Source: Fusobacteria bacterium ZRK30 (GTDB lineage Bacteria; Fusobacteriota; Fusobacteriia; Fusobacteriales; Fusobacteriaceae). From it: DNA of 64,000 nt. The notes beneath the pieces were generated by a model that saw nothing but the letters and a program-made list of their open reading frames with translations, searched no databases and was not told the origin of the DNA. Shown here one piece after another: positions 1-9,502 of the stretch. The DNA lies in the NCBI GenBank assembly GCA_024628785.1, contig CP102404.1, positions 62,001 through 126,000 of the forward strand, in the 5' to 3' direction. The position numbers and the translations under genes were made by a program. Position 1 is the first letter of the stretch. The number at the start of each line of letters is the position of its first letter.

Positions 1-657
1 GGTCCAGAGGGACAGATCATCCCAGAGGAACAAGTTAGAGATATAAGAAATGCAATAACTTTTATCAGCTCTCAAACTGAGGTTGATTCTAATAAGATAG
101 GATTATGGGGGACATCTTTAGGAGGAGCCAATGCTCTTATGACCTCTGCTGTGGATGACAGAGTAAAGGCACTTAGTGTACAGATAACATTTGGAGATGG
201 GGAAAGAAACAATACCTATAACCTCTCAAAAGAGGATAAAGAAAAAAGAAATCTCTCTCTAAATAAATCTTTACTGGCTGCTACAACTAAGAATAAGGTT
301 ATGAAGCTGCCATTAAAAAAGATTCTTTCAGATACACAGTCTAAAAAGTTTTTTGAGGAGTACAGCCCATTATTCCCAGAGGCTCTCAAAGCAAAAATAC
401 CTTTTATTACCACTAAGTATATCGATGAATGGAAGCCTGAAAACTACCTTCATAAGATAGAGATTCCTGTATTAGTTGTAGGAGCTACCAATGACATGGT
501 AAATCGTCCTGAAGAATCTGAAAAGATCTTTAATAAACTTTCTACTAAAAAGAAAAAGCTTCTTATGGTAGATTCTACTCATTATGACATATATATAGGT
601 AAAGATCTTGATACAGTGAGCTGTGAACAGCTTAAATGGTATGAGGAAAACCTGTAA
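1..657 (+). CDS. alpha/beta hydrolase, 5' end outside window
   Basis: The reading frame is open from base 1, so the start lies upstream. The nucleophile elbow GTSLGG (bases 109-126, serine in the middle), a late aspartate in GATNDMV and a late histidine in DSTHYD give the Ser-Asp-His order of alpha/beta hydrolases of the dienelactone hydrolase / YcjY type. There is no signal peptide in the visible part and the substrate cannot be told. The gene stands alone and is followed by a rho-independent hairpin at 760. The fold is well supported, the specific activity unknown. Confidence 0.8.
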   Translation, partial: GPEGQIIPEEQVRDIRNAITFISSQTEVDSNKIGLWGTSLGGANALMTSAVDDRVKALSVQITFGDGERNNTYNLSKEDKEKRNLSLNKSLLAATTKNKVMKLPLKKILSDTQSKKFFEEYSPLFPEALKAKIPFITTKYIDEWKPENYLHKIEIPVLVVGATNDMVNRPEESEKIFNKLSTKKKKLLMVDSTHYDIYIGKDLDTVSCEQLKWYEENL

Positions 658-759
658 AACTATATAAATATCAGTTAAATAGACCTTAAAAGGGCGCTAT
701 AAATTAAACTGTACCCTTTGTCAAAGACACTTAAAAAAAGGTATGGTTAAGATACTGTT

Positions 760-799
760 AAAAGATGATTTCTGTGTTGTGCAGGTGTCATCTTTTTTT
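760..799 (+). terminator. rho-independent terminator after the hydrolase
   Basis: AAAAGATGA (760-768) pairs with TCATCTTTT (788-796), with an inner CTG/CAG pairing and a T-rich tail. The rest of the 657-1080 gap shows no open frame with a ribosome site; it is A/T-rich leader of the next gene. Confidence 0.7.
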
Positions 800-1080
800 A
801 TTTTCAGTTTTTTCTATCATTATATAAAGTTTTGATTACCTCTGTCCCTTTAAACTTAAGTCGTTATATTTTCAAAATCTATTTTTTTATTCAATTTTGA
901 AAAATTAAGTAGTATACTAATAATAATAATTACAGTACTCAATATAGAATAAAGGAATATTTATGGTATTAAACTCCAAAGATCATTAAAAATTATTATG
1001 TAATTTTTATTCATTAGTTCCGATAAAATTTTATATTTTAGAAGTTAAAGATATTAATTAAAAAATAATGGAGGATTTCG

Positions 1081-2673
1081 TTGAAAAAAAACCTAGAAAA
1101 TTCTATAAAAAAATGGTTCTTTTCTCTTGTATGTATAATGGCAGTCACTTATATAAGTTCTTATATTTTGGTTGTTATTCCGGCTCTTAAAAGGGCTACC
1201 AGAGAAAAACATAAGCAGGATATAAATAAATTATTTTCAGTTACATCACAACAATTTGATCACCTTTCCTCAATCCTAAAGGACAACTCCGAATGGGATA
1301 CACTATACGAAAGTATGGACGGATCTATGAGTAATGAAGAAAAAGAAATTTTTTTAAATGACCTTTTTGCAGAGGATTCACTAAAACTTTTTGGATTGGA
1401 TTATATTGGTATCTATGATGATGAGCAAAATGAAGTTATTAATTATTCTATATCCAAAACAAATATAAAAAACGCCATCTCATTGAAGGGAAAAAAATAT
1501 TTTTTCAGCAGCCAGCCAAATGGCATAAATCGAGTCAAAACAGTATCAGGGTATATGGATATAGCTGGAAAAGCTTATATGTTTTTTTCCCATGTTATTT
1601 TACACAACGACGGTACTGGAAAATCAGTTGGTCACCTTCTATTTATTAAAGAAATAGATGAAGATTATATATTTGATTTAAAGATAAAAAATAATTTGTC
1701 ACTGCAAATTTATATGCTCAATGAAAATAACGAAAAACTCATAGAGAAAATTCTTGATTCAAAACAAGCATTGGATTTTTACTCTCACCGGATAGAAGAC
1801 GGGAAGAGAATGTACTATGTCCCTTATATGAAAAGTGTTCATAAGATAGCATATATCATAAAAGTCACTGTAGATGATCGGATTTCCAAGGGAGCCCTAT
1901 TAAATTTTTGGATTGGAATGATTCCGATTATTTTTTCGTTCCTATTTATTTTCGTTATAAAAAATAGGTTAAATAAAAAATTGATTGCTCCTCTTATATC
2001 CCTTTATAGTCACATTATTTCTATAAAAGAAAATCAAAAATATAAGCTCCTTGTATATCCTGAGGTAGGGAATGAGATGGATGAAGTTCTCAGAGCATTT
2101 AATAACTTCATGGTTAAAGTAGAAGAACAAAAAAATGATATAAAAAATAAAAAAATTGCACTAGAAAAGCTGGCATACACAGATTATTTAACAGGTCTGG
2201 CTACCAGAAGATTTCTAGATGAGGGATATGACCTTTTGTTTAAAAGTGCTAAAAGATCTGACAGTGTATTAACACTCATTATGATCGATATAGATTTTTT
2301 TAAAAAATATAATGACAGGTATGGGCACCCTGAGGGTGACCGGGTTTTAAAAATAATTGGAAAACTTCTAAAAAAAGTTTTTAAAAGAGAGGGAGACATA
2401 GCCGGCAGGTACGGAGGAGAAGAGTTTTTAATAATTTTATACCAGACCCCTTTAAAAGAAACTATACGTCTGGTCAACGAATTCCAGAAAAAATTAGAAA
2501 TGTGTAATCTAAAACACGAAGATTCTTATTTTGGAAAAGTAACAGTCAGTATGGGTATAAAAAGTTCTAAGGTAGTTAAAAATCAAAATTCTTATTCCTT
2601 TTTAAAGGAAGCTGATAAAGCCCTCTATAAGGCAAAGGAAAGCGGCAGAAATAAATATATATTTGAACTCTGA
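1081..2673 (+). CDS. membrane diguanylate cyclase, CHASE4 sensor + GGDEF
   Basis: A TTG start follows GGAGG (1070-1074) at 6 bases. A membrane segment near residues 12-33, an extracytoplasmic region of about 240 residues with the CHASE4-like stretch FDHLSSILKDNSEWDTLY, and a second membrane segment near 272-293 lead into a cytoplasmic GGDEF domain (about 365-530). The active site is GGEEF (residues 445-449), and an RxxD product-inhibition site (REGD, 436-439) lies five residues before it, so the enzyme should make cyclic-di-GMP and be feedback inhibited. D-LTGL and the C-terminal ADKALYKAKESGRN are typical of active GGDEF domains. The stimulus is unknown. It is monocistronic, ending at a bidirectional hairpin. 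Confidence 0.9.
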   Translation: MKKNLENSIKKWFFSLVCIMAVTYISSYILVVIPALKRATREKHKQDINKLFSVTSQQFDHLSSILKDNSEWDTLYESMDGSMSNEEKEIFLNDLFAEDSLKLFGLDYIGIYDDEQNEVINYSISKTNIKNAISLKGKKYFFSSQPNGINRVKTVSGYMDIAGKAYMFFSHVILHNDGTGKSVGHLLFIKEIDEDYIFDLKIKNNLSLQIYMLNENNEKLIEKILDSKQALDFYSHRIEDGKRMYYVPYMKSVHKIAYIIKVTVDDRISKGALLNFWIGMIPIIFSFLFIFVIKNRLNKKLIAPLISLYSHIISIKENQKYKLLVYPEVGNEMDEVLRAFNNFMVKVEEQKNDIKNKKIALEKLAYTDYLTGLATRRFLDEGYDLLFKSAKRSDSVLTLIMIDIDFFKKYNDRYGHPEGDRVLKIIGKLLKKVFKREGDIAGRYGGEEFLIILYQTPLKETIRLVNEFQKKLEMCNLKHEDSYFGKVTVSMGIKSSKVVKNQNSYSFLKEADKALYKAKESGRNKYIFEL

Positions 2674-2707
2674 TATCCATTTAGAAAGTTTTCAGTTGTT
2701 TAATATA

Positions 2708-2750
2708 AAAAATCTCTAAACTGTACTTCTGTGCAGTTTAGAGATTTTTT
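2708..2750. terminator. bidirectional terminator between convergent genes
   Basis: AAATCTCTAAACTG (2710-2723) pairs with CAGTTTAGAGATTT (2734-2747). There is a T run on the right and an A run on the left, so it can serve both the GGDEF gene and the convergent reductase gene. Confidence 0.85.
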
Positions 2751-2752
2751 AT

Positions 2753-3742
2753 TTATTTTGAATGTTTTAAAATTACCCTTCCTATTAATTTTGAATTGAG
2801 CATATCCTGTACTTTTTCTAATATCCCCTCTAATTGAACTTCTTCAATTCCATTTTCTAACTGGTTCCCCTTCCAAGACTCAGCTAACATATTCCATACT
2901 TCCTCTCTCTTTCCTTTAGGACATTGCACAGAATCAATTCCAATAAGACGTACTCCCCTTAAAATAAAAGGGTAAACATTCATATTTTCAATATTTCCTC
3001 CCGCTACATTCCCACAAGTCGTGACAACTCCGCCATATTTTAAAGATCTGATAGCTGTGGACAAAGGATCTCCTCCTACAGTGTCGATAACTCCTGCCCA
3101 AGTTTGTTTTAGCATTGCTTTATTAGACGTATCTTTAAATTCATCTCTGGTAAGAGTATCGCTAGCTCCTAATTCCAATAAAAAATTTCTTTTTTCTTCA
3201 TTTTGAACTACCCCTACTACTTCGTAGCCTAATTTAACCAAAAATTTAACTGTATGACTTCCTACTCCTCCAGAAGCTCCTGTTACCAGTATCGGTCCGT
3301 CTTCAGGATCTACTATTGAAATTAGTTCATATACAGACAATGCCGAGGTAAATCCAGCTGTCCCGTAGATCATTGCCTCCTTCAAACTTAAATTTTCAGG
3401 TTTTTTTATTACCCAGCTGGAAGGAACTCTAATATATTCACCAAATCCACCATCTGTATTCATCCCTAAATCATATCCTGTAATAAAAACTTCTTCCCCG
3501 ATTTTAAAATCAGAATTTTCAGATGAATAAACAACTCCTGCAGCATCTATTCCTGGTGTATGAGGAAAATTTCTCGTTACTCCTCTATTCCCTGTACAAG
3601 ACAATGCATCCTTATAATTTAAAGATGAATATAAAACCTTAATAACTACATCTCCCTCTGGAAGATCCTCTACCTTTCTTTCTACAATTTTTGGAATATA
3701 CTTCCCCTCTTCTTCGAAAATTCTTACAGCTTTAAAACTCAT
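2753..3742 (-). CDS. YhdH/YhfP (AcuI)-type NADPH quinone/acryloyl-CoA reductase
   Basis: This 329-residue medium-chain dehydrogenase/reductase lacks the zinc-binding cysteines of alcohol dehydrogenases. The N-terminus (SSLNYKDALSCTGN, then FPHTPGIDAAGVV) and the nucleotide-binding GASGGVGS loop are signatures of the YhdH/YhfP/AcuI family, which uses NADPH to reduce quinones or acryloyl-CoA. Length is normal. The ATG is preceded by AGGAG at 8 bases. A strong promoter and an operator-like dyad lie about 100-150 bases upstream, so it is probably repressed until an electrophile or thiol stress signal appears; that signal is inference. Confidence 0.88.
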   Translation of the reverse strand: MSFKAVRIFEEEGKYIPKIVERKVEDLPEGDVVIKVLYSSLNYKDALSCTGNRGVTRNFPHTPGIDAAGVVYSSENSDFKIGEEVFITGYDLGMNTDGGFGEYIRVPSSWVIKKPENLSLKEAMIYGTAGFTSALSVYELISIVDPEDGPILVTGASGGVGSHTVKFLVKLGYEVVGVVQNEEKRNFLLELGASDTLTRDEFKDTSNKAMLKQTWAGVIDTVGGDPLSTAIRSLKYGGVVTTCGNVAGGNIENMNVYPFILRGVRLIGIDSVQCPKGKREEVWNMLAESWKGNQLENGIEEVQLEGILEKVQDMLNSKLIGRVILKHSK

Positions 3743-3840
3743 CTCCTCAACTCCTCTTATCTAAATATTTAATTTTTATTCATTAAAACTTCCATAACAA
3801 CTACCTTCTGGGATTCCTGGGTCTTAATTAATTTTGAAGA

Positions 3841-3858
3841 TAGTACGATACCGTACTA
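3841..3858 (-). promoter_or_regulatory. operator-like dyad overlapping the reductase transcription start
   Basis: TAGTACG (3841-3847), ATAC, CGTACTA (3852-3858) is a perfect 7-bp dyad about ten bases downstream of the -10 box of the minus-strand promoter, a position that would block transcription. GTAC-centred dyads are common for HxlR-family redox repressors; the regulator itself is not in this window. Confidence 0.65.
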
Positions 3859-3867
3859 TATATAGTT

Positions 3868-3896
3868 ATAATATAATAGATGATAACAAATGTCAA
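3868..3896 (-). promoter_or_regulatory. sigma-70 promoter of the YhdH-type reductase
   Basis: On the minus strand TTGACA (3896-3891), a 17-base spacer and TATTAT (3873-3868) form a near-consensus promoter reading toward 3742. The remainder of the 3743-4004 gap is non-coding. Confidence 0.8.
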
Positions 3897-4004
3897 CAAT
3901 TATTAATTCTAACTACTCTATTTACCATTTAAATATCTATATTCCTATAAAAATTTACGTATGAAGTAGCATTCCTCCTTTATTATTTTTCAGCTGTATA
4001 TATC

Positions 4005-4046
4005 AAAAAAGTCCTGACTTTAATATTTTTAAAGTCAGGACTTTTT
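4005..4046. terminator. terminator after the frameshifted MFS gene
   Basis: AAAAAAGTCCTGACTTTA pairs with TAAAGTCAGGACTTTTT; the minus-strand T run lies at 4010-4005, correct for the gene ending at 4105. Confidence 0.85.
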
Positions 4047-4104
4047 CTATTAAAAATAAAAATCTTTTCATATTTTTTTACTCTGTGATTGTACCTTCCC
4101 CTTT

Positions 4105-5317
4105 TTAATTCCTCTTAAATTTTCTTCGAATAATATTTCCAAGCAGTAGAGATGAAATGACAATTCCTATAAAAAATGAACTATTAAATCCACTTTTTTC
4201 AATAATATAGCCTAAAATAATCTGAATAAAAAAAGTTGCTATAGTTGCTATACTGCTCACTAAAGAAAAAATTGAAGCTTTATACTTTGAAGGTGCATAG
4301 TTATTAATATACGTTGAATTCATAAATATAAGCTAGTCCGCTTCCCAGACCGAAAAAAATCAATGCTGACACAAGTAGGACTATATTCTGCACAGTATTA
4401 GATATCCTAAAAAAAATAAAGGATAAAGCCATATTACAAAATATAAATAAACTGATTTTTTCAGTGTCTTCATGAAATAATTTAATAAAATAAGAACCTA
4501 AACTCAAAGAAATAGAATATATCCCAAAAAGTATCGGAATATACTTTATATCTCCTAAGATATCCTTTGCAATTGGCTGCCAGACAAATATAAAAATTGT
4601 AAAAAATGTATATATAGCAATATTTATCCAGATGATATACCTTAACTTATCATCCTTGAAAGTGAACCGGATTACATTCATATATGTTTTCCTTAACTTA
4701 TCCGAACTCCCGTAATTTTCTTTAAAAAATATGATTACAAAGATAGAAGTAATTATATCAACTACGGCTGTCAATAGTATTAAATAGCCTATATTTTTAA
4801 GTTTTAGATAAATAAATACAATGGGAACGATTAGTTTAATAATACTTGAAATTAATTTTGTTCTTAAAAGTGTATTTTTATATACCACTTTATTTTCTGT
4901 GTCTCCAAGCCAGGTTATCAGCGAACCACTGAGCTGGGAACTTCCGATTCCCTTTAAAATATAGGAAAAAATAAGTGCCGGGAAAGAAATACCAAAAAAT
5001 AAAATAAAATATGACAAACTGGTAAAAAGTTTCCCGACGATATATATATTCCTTCTCCCGTATTTATCTGCTAACCCTCCTGTGGGATAATCCAATACAG
5101 CTGTTGTTCCTAAATATACTGAAAATAGCAGCCCTATCTGAGAAAAACTCAATCCCTTTTCAATCAGATATAGTGTTAAAAATGAGTTTAACAAAACTCC
5201 TAATATCCCCGAAACCCCAACCAATATTATATATTTTTTATTCACCCTCTCCTGTGAAAAACCAAATTTCTTTTCCTTTAAATTCTGGCTTATTATCTCT
5301 CCTACTGCTCTGATCAT
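4105..5317 (-). pseudogene. MFS transporter interrupted by a frameshift
   Basis: The first frame (5317-4304) encodes 337 residues with about ten membrane segments and the MFS loop DYPTGGLADKYGRR. It then runs out of frame after GLAYIY. The next frame (from ATG 4323) continues smoothly with MNSTYINNYAPSKYKASIF and the last two helices. The junction lies in TATATTTATGAATT; a lost AT pair in this alternating tract would explain it. Together the two parts give an MFS protein of normal length (about 405 residues). It could be a pseudogene, a sequencing error or a split protein, although no ribosome site precedes the second part. The start at 5317 is followed by about 20 polar residues before helix 1. 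Confidence 0.75.
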
Positions 5318-5377
5318 AATCTCTACTCCCCCTATAATATCAAGTTTTTTATAAATACACTGATATTATCCTCCCTT

Positions 5378-5413
5378 CAAAAAAAAGAGAGAGTCGTCAA
5401 CTCTCTTTTTTTA
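5378..5413 (-). terminator. terminator of the DHA3-type MFS gene
   Basis: AGAGAGT and ACTCTCT with a short loop, flanked by A and T runs on both sides, lie downstream of the minus-strand gene ending at 5539. Confidence 0.75.
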
Positions 5414-5538
5414 TTAAAGTATATCCAATTTTCTTAAATTTAACTATTTTTTTGTAAAACATTAAATTTTTGGAATTAGAATTTGTTAATTTTTACAATA
5501 TATATACCAAAATTAGTCATCATGAATATACCATTTTT

Positions 5539-6774
5539 TTAATCTCCTTTATTTAAAGATATTCCCTGTACTTCCATCTCTTTTTGAGGAGTTAACAGTA
5601 AAAATACCAGTGACACTGCTATGGGAATTACCCCTAAAATTATACTGTAACCCGGTGTACTCATATCAATGATCTTCCCAGATAATAATAGTGCTATAGG
5701 CATTATTGTTTTTATAATTCCAATGAATAGACCTATTACCTGTCCTCTGATATTATCCGGTATCTCCTTCTGAAAGTAAGTCAATAAGGGGATATCTACC
5801 AAAGCAATCACTCCTCCTGTCAGGAACATTCCTATGGCATAAATTATTGTGGTTATCATTTGCTCTAAACTCACAGATATTGGAATTAAGAATAAAATAT
5901 TTACTCCTATAAATCCAATAAATAATACTTTTATTAGTTTAAGTGTCAATTTGAGATTAAATTTTCCTATTATCATAGCTACAATTATCAATCCTATGGA
6001 AAACATAGACTGTATCCCACCCAAGACCTTACTTCCATATTGAAAATAATTTGTAATGAGATATGGAATAGGAACTATTATTGCCATGGGAAATGAAAAA
6101 TTTAAAATGACTAATAAAACAACATATTTTTTTAATTTTTTATCTAACATCATATACCTGAAACCTTTGGTCAAAGACATCTTCTCTTTTTTCTCTGTTT
6201 CTGTTTTGACTTCCTCTATACTTAAGAATATCTCTGTAATCATAGAAAATAAGAACGAAATTCCATTGAATAAAACAAAGGTTCTTATATCAATAAATGC
6301 ATATACCAATCCTCCTAAAAATGGCCCTGCTATCCTGCTCCCCGAACTGATTATAGATGATAAAGAATTAGCCTTTACCAGCCAATCCTTTTCAAACATC
6401 TGAGCTTTCCCGCTTTCAAACCCTATGGATACAAGGAGAGAAAATATACTGGTAAGTACAGTACCTGTGTAGATTAAAGTGATGTTATCTATATAGTTCC
6501 ACATGTAGAAGATTCCAAACATCAAAAGAGCATTTAAGAGATCTCCCAAGATTATAAGTTTTTTCTTGGAATACTTGTCTACAAATATCCCAAAAATCGG
6601 TGATAAAACAACAACTGGTATTGTATATAATATTATGTTAAAAGCGTATGATGTACCCTGATGGGTTACATCCAATAAATACATCCCTGTGGCAAATGAA
6701 AATAATACCGATCCCAATAGAGATATAAATATCCCCGGAAAATATATCAATTTATTTTTTAAATAACTATTCAT
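5539..6774 (-). CDS. MFS transporter of the DHA3 / macrolide-efflux type
   Basis: 411 residues with about twelve hydrophobic segments. The opening LLGSVLFSFATGMYLLDVT and the loop FGIFVDKYSKKKLIILGD after helix 2 match the DHA3 branch of MFS drug:H+ antiporters (MefA-like). It is a separate transcription unit from the broken MFS gene downstream, because a terminator lies between them. The substrate is not predictable. The C-terminus QKEMEVQGISLNKGD is cytoplasmic and unremarkable. Confidence 0.8.
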   Translation of the reverse strand: MNSYLKNKLIYFPGIFISLLGSVLFSFATGMYLLDVTHQGTSYAFNIILYTIPVVVLSPIFGIFVDKYSKKKLIILGDLLNALLMFGIFYMWNYIDNITLIYTGTVLTSIFSLLVSIGFESGKAQMFEKDWLVKANSLSSIISSGSRIAGPFLGGLVYAFIDIRTFVLFNGISFLFSMITEIFLSIEEVKTETEKKEKMSLTKGFRYMMLDKKLKKYVVLLVILNFSFPMAIIVPIPYLITNYFQYGSKVLGGIQSMFSIGLIIVAMIIGKFNLKLTLKLIKVLFIGFIGVNILFLIPISVSLEQMITTIIYAIGMFLTGGVIALVDIPLLTYFQKEIPDNIRGQVIGLFIGIIKTIMPIALLLSGKIIDMSTPGYSIILGVIPIAVSLVFLLLTPQKEMEVQGISLNKGD

Positions 6775-6892
6775 CTCTTTCCTCCCTAATATTTTATTAT
6801 CTTAATCTTATTATAGAATCTAGAGATAAGGCTACATCAATAGCTAAAATAAAGAAATCTAATAATATAAATGATAAAAGGTAGGGTTAACC

Positions 6893-7201
6893 CTATCTTT
6901 TACCAAAATATAGATACGTCGAAATTACTTCTCCGGGAACGGTAAAATCCTCATATTTTCCTAACTCTCCACTAATAAAAAAAGAAGGAAGCTGTTTTTG
7001 AGATAAAACTTTATAATTCATTTCAATTAGTTTTTCTTTAATATTTTTTAAAATTAAATATTTTCTAAAATTTGCTTTGATAAGTGAATTATTTTTAAAT
7101 TTTTTAAAAATAATATAACCGCTCAAAAGAGCTGAGTTATTTTTTAAATATTTATCTACTTTTTCCATAAGAAACTCTTTATTTCTAAAGGAGAAATTAC
7201 T
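6893..7201 (-). pseudogene. 3' fragment of the methyltransferase gene split by the IS21 element
   Basis: The coding frame runs from the left target duplication (7202-7207) to the stop at 6893 and includes the stretch beginning MEKVDKYLKNN (ATG 7168). An ATG and weak AAAGAG are present, but it is best explained as the C-terminal part of the gene at 9497-10414: removing the IS and one copy of the duplication joins LTS to SNFSF in the same frame. It supplies the end of the methyltransferase fold, ending YLYFGKR. Confidence 0.8.
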
Positions 7202-7207
7202 GCTGGT
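7202..7207. repeat. left target-site duplication of the IS21 element
   Basis: GCTGGT here is repeated at 9497-9502 on the other side of the element; 6 bp is within the IS21-family range. Confidence 0.85.
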
Positions 7208-7320
7208 TGTAAAGGGTAATATAAAATTGACCCTTTTGAGATAAAAAAGGCAGCTAATTATTGACCCACCCTAATATTACTCTGTACAATCTTTTTAAAG
7301 AGATGTACAGGAGGTTTGAG

Positions 7321-8680
7321 GTGGCAATTCATATGGATACATATAAAAAAATTAGACGACTTCATCTAGTTGAAGGGGTTTCTATTAGAAAAATTTCTAG
7401 AGATCTTCATATTTCTAGAAACACTGTTAGAAAGTATATTAATGGAGATACAATTCCTGGAGAAAAAAAGTTTTCTTCTAGAAGAAAACAAGTTATGACT
7501 AGAGAAGTCTTAGACTTTATTCAAGCTTGTATTCTTGAAGATAACGAGCATACTCATTCAAAACAGAGGCACACTGCTAATAGGGTTTGGGTTAGACTCA
7601 AAGAAGAGGCTGGGTTTCTTGGTTCATATTCTTCTGTTAAGGTTGCATTTAGAGAATTAAAAGGTAAAACAAAAGAGGTTTTTCTACCACTTACCTTTAA
7701 TCCTGCGGAAGCTATGCAAATTGATTTTGGTTCAGCGCATATCTTTCTCAATGATGAAAAGCAGGAAATAAAATATTTTTGTGCTCGGTTAGCATATAGC
7801 GCTCATATCTTTACTAAGGCCTACTTCGCAGAAAGAGAAGAATGCTTTTTAGATGGGATCATCTCTGCTTTTTGGTGGTGTTCCTAGAGAAGTTCTCTTT
7901 GATAATGCCAGAGTTGCTGTATCAGAAGGCTATGGAAAACATGTAACTAAAATAACTAAAGGGTATGAAACTCTCGTTGCTCATTATGCTTTTAAACCTA
8001 AATTTTGCAATGTTAGAAGTGGAAATGAAAAAGGTTTGGTTGAAAATTTAGTAGGACTTATCAGAAGAAATACTATGGTTCCTATCCCTAGAGTTAAAAG
8101 TTTGAATGAGTTAAATATCAAAATAAAAAAGGCTTGTGATAACTACTTAGAAAATCATAAAGTTGGCGGTGAAAGCTTAAGTGTTAAACAAAAATTCCAG
8201 ATTGAAGCTAATAACCTTTTAGAGCTTCCTAGCCATTCACTAGATATTTCTAAAAGAGACTATAAAAGAGTCACTAAGTTTTCAACTGTAACTTTTGAAA
8301 CTAATAAATATTCATTACCCTGTGAATTAGTAGGAACTGAGGTGATTTTAAAAACTGGTCATTCAGAAATACAATTTCTTCATAAAGGTAAAGTTGTTGC
8401 AATTCACCAGAGGATATTTAAAAAAAATAAGCATAGTTATCAATTAATTCACTATCTTAAAGCTTTAGAAAGAAAACCGCGAGCTGTATTTAATGCTGAT
8501 CCAGTTATACAAAATATTCCTAAAGCAATTTTTGAAATGTATCACTCTAAAGGAGATTCAAAACTCTTTTTAGAATATCTAAGAGAAGAAGTCGGTCTTC
8601 CTAAAATCAACGACCAAATAGAAGTTCAAAGAAATAATTTAGGTAAATATGATAACTTAATTTCCCAAGAGGTGATCTAA
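7321..8680 (+). pseudogene. istA: IstA transposase, frameshifted
   Basis: GTG 7321 is the best start (AGGAGG at 7309-7314, 6 bases away). The first part (to about 7875) has an N-terminal helix-turn-helix (SIRKISRDLHISRNTVRKYI) and the first aspartate of the DDE core in AMQIDFGSAH. The frame is then lost in a T5 run near 7869-7875: the first frame ends AFWWCS, while the second continues with FGGVPREVLFDNARVAV, the second catalytic aspartate region. One missing T would restore AFFGGVP, the usual family wording. The third acidic residue lies in the second half (GNEKGLVENLVG). Probably inactive unless frameshifting rescues it. Confidence 0.88.
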
Positions 8681-9414
8681 TGAGTGTAATTAGTGAAAAA
8701 ATTAAACTTTTTTCCAAAGCTTTAAAACTATCTAGCTTCAAAGACTATCATGAGGTTCAGCGCCAAGCAATAAATTCAAAACAAGGATATGAAGAATTTC
8801 TGCTTACACTATTAGAAAAGGAAGTATTAACTAGACAAGACAATAAACTTTTCAGGTTAAAGCGCGGAGCTAAATTTCCCTTTGAAAAAACGCTAGAAGA
8901 GTTTGAAGTTAAACGTCTTAGCTATTTAAAACCTTCAGTAGTAGGCGAACTCTCCAGCTGTGAGTTTATCAAAAAAAAAAAAGAAAATATAATAATGATA
9001 GGGAACCCAGGAACTGGAAAGACACATCTTTCTATAGCTCTAGGACTTAAAGCTTGCAACTGTGGACATAAGGTGTACTTTACTACAGCTGCTAACTTAT
9101 CAAATAAATTAGTTGAAGCGCAAGAAAATAGTAATTTAGGGAGATTCTTAAGGCAATTAGCAAGATTAGATCTACTCATAATAGATGAGCTTTCCTACCT
9201 CTCCTTTAACAAACATCAATCAGAACTCCTATTTCAAGTGATTTCAGAAAGAAGTGAGAGGGGAAGTATTATAATTTCTACTAATTTAGCATTTTCAGAG
9301 TGGGAAGAATTCTTCCCTGATACAATGTTAACAACAGCTTTAATAGATCGCGTAACATTTAGAGGACATATTTTAAACATGAATGGTGACTCTTACAGGG
9401 TCTCTGCGAAATAG
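8680..9414 (+). CDS. istB: IstB transposition helper ATPase
   Basis: 244 residues. It has an AAA+ core with Walker A GNPGTGKTH (about residues 107-115) and Walker B LLIIDELSYL, typical of the DnaC-like IstB helper that loads the IstA transposase on target DNA. Its start overlaps the istA stop (TAATG). The gene looks intact, so transposition could still be supported if a functional IstA is present elsewhere. Confidence 0.93.
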   Translation: MSVISEKIKLFSKALKLSSFKDYHEVQRQAINSKQGYEEFLLTLLEKEVLTRQDNKLFRLKRGAKFPFEKTLEEFEVKRLSYLKPSVVGELSSCEFIKKKKENIIMIGNPGTGKTHLSIALGLKACNCGHKVYFTTAANLSNKLVEAQENSNLGRFLRQLARLDLLIIDELSYLSFNKHQSELLFQVISERSERGSIIISTNLAFSEWEEFFPDTMLTTALIDRVTFRGHILNMNGDSYRVSAK

Positions 9415-9496
9415 GCAGGGTGGGTCACTTTTTAATTACCCTTAGGTGGGTCAAAAATTAACTGCCACATGGGTCAATTCTTGATTGACATTTACA

Positions 9497-9502
9497 GCTG
9501 GT
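9497..9502. repeat. right target-site duplication of the IS21 element
   Basis: GCTGGT, identical to 7202-7207. Confidence 0.85.

Larger units (their letters stand above)
7208..9496 (+). mobile_element. IS21-family insertion sequence, 2289 bp
   Basis: The two ends match in inverted orientation: each begins TGTAAA and carries ATTGACCC at the same distance (bases 19-26 of each end). Further TGACCC copies inside each end resemble the multiple transposase-binding repeats of IS21. It carries istA (frameshifted) and istB, with the TAATG overlap usual in this family. Flanking GCTGGT duplications show that it inserted by transposition. It has interrupted a MerR-methyltransferase gene. Confidence 0.93.
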
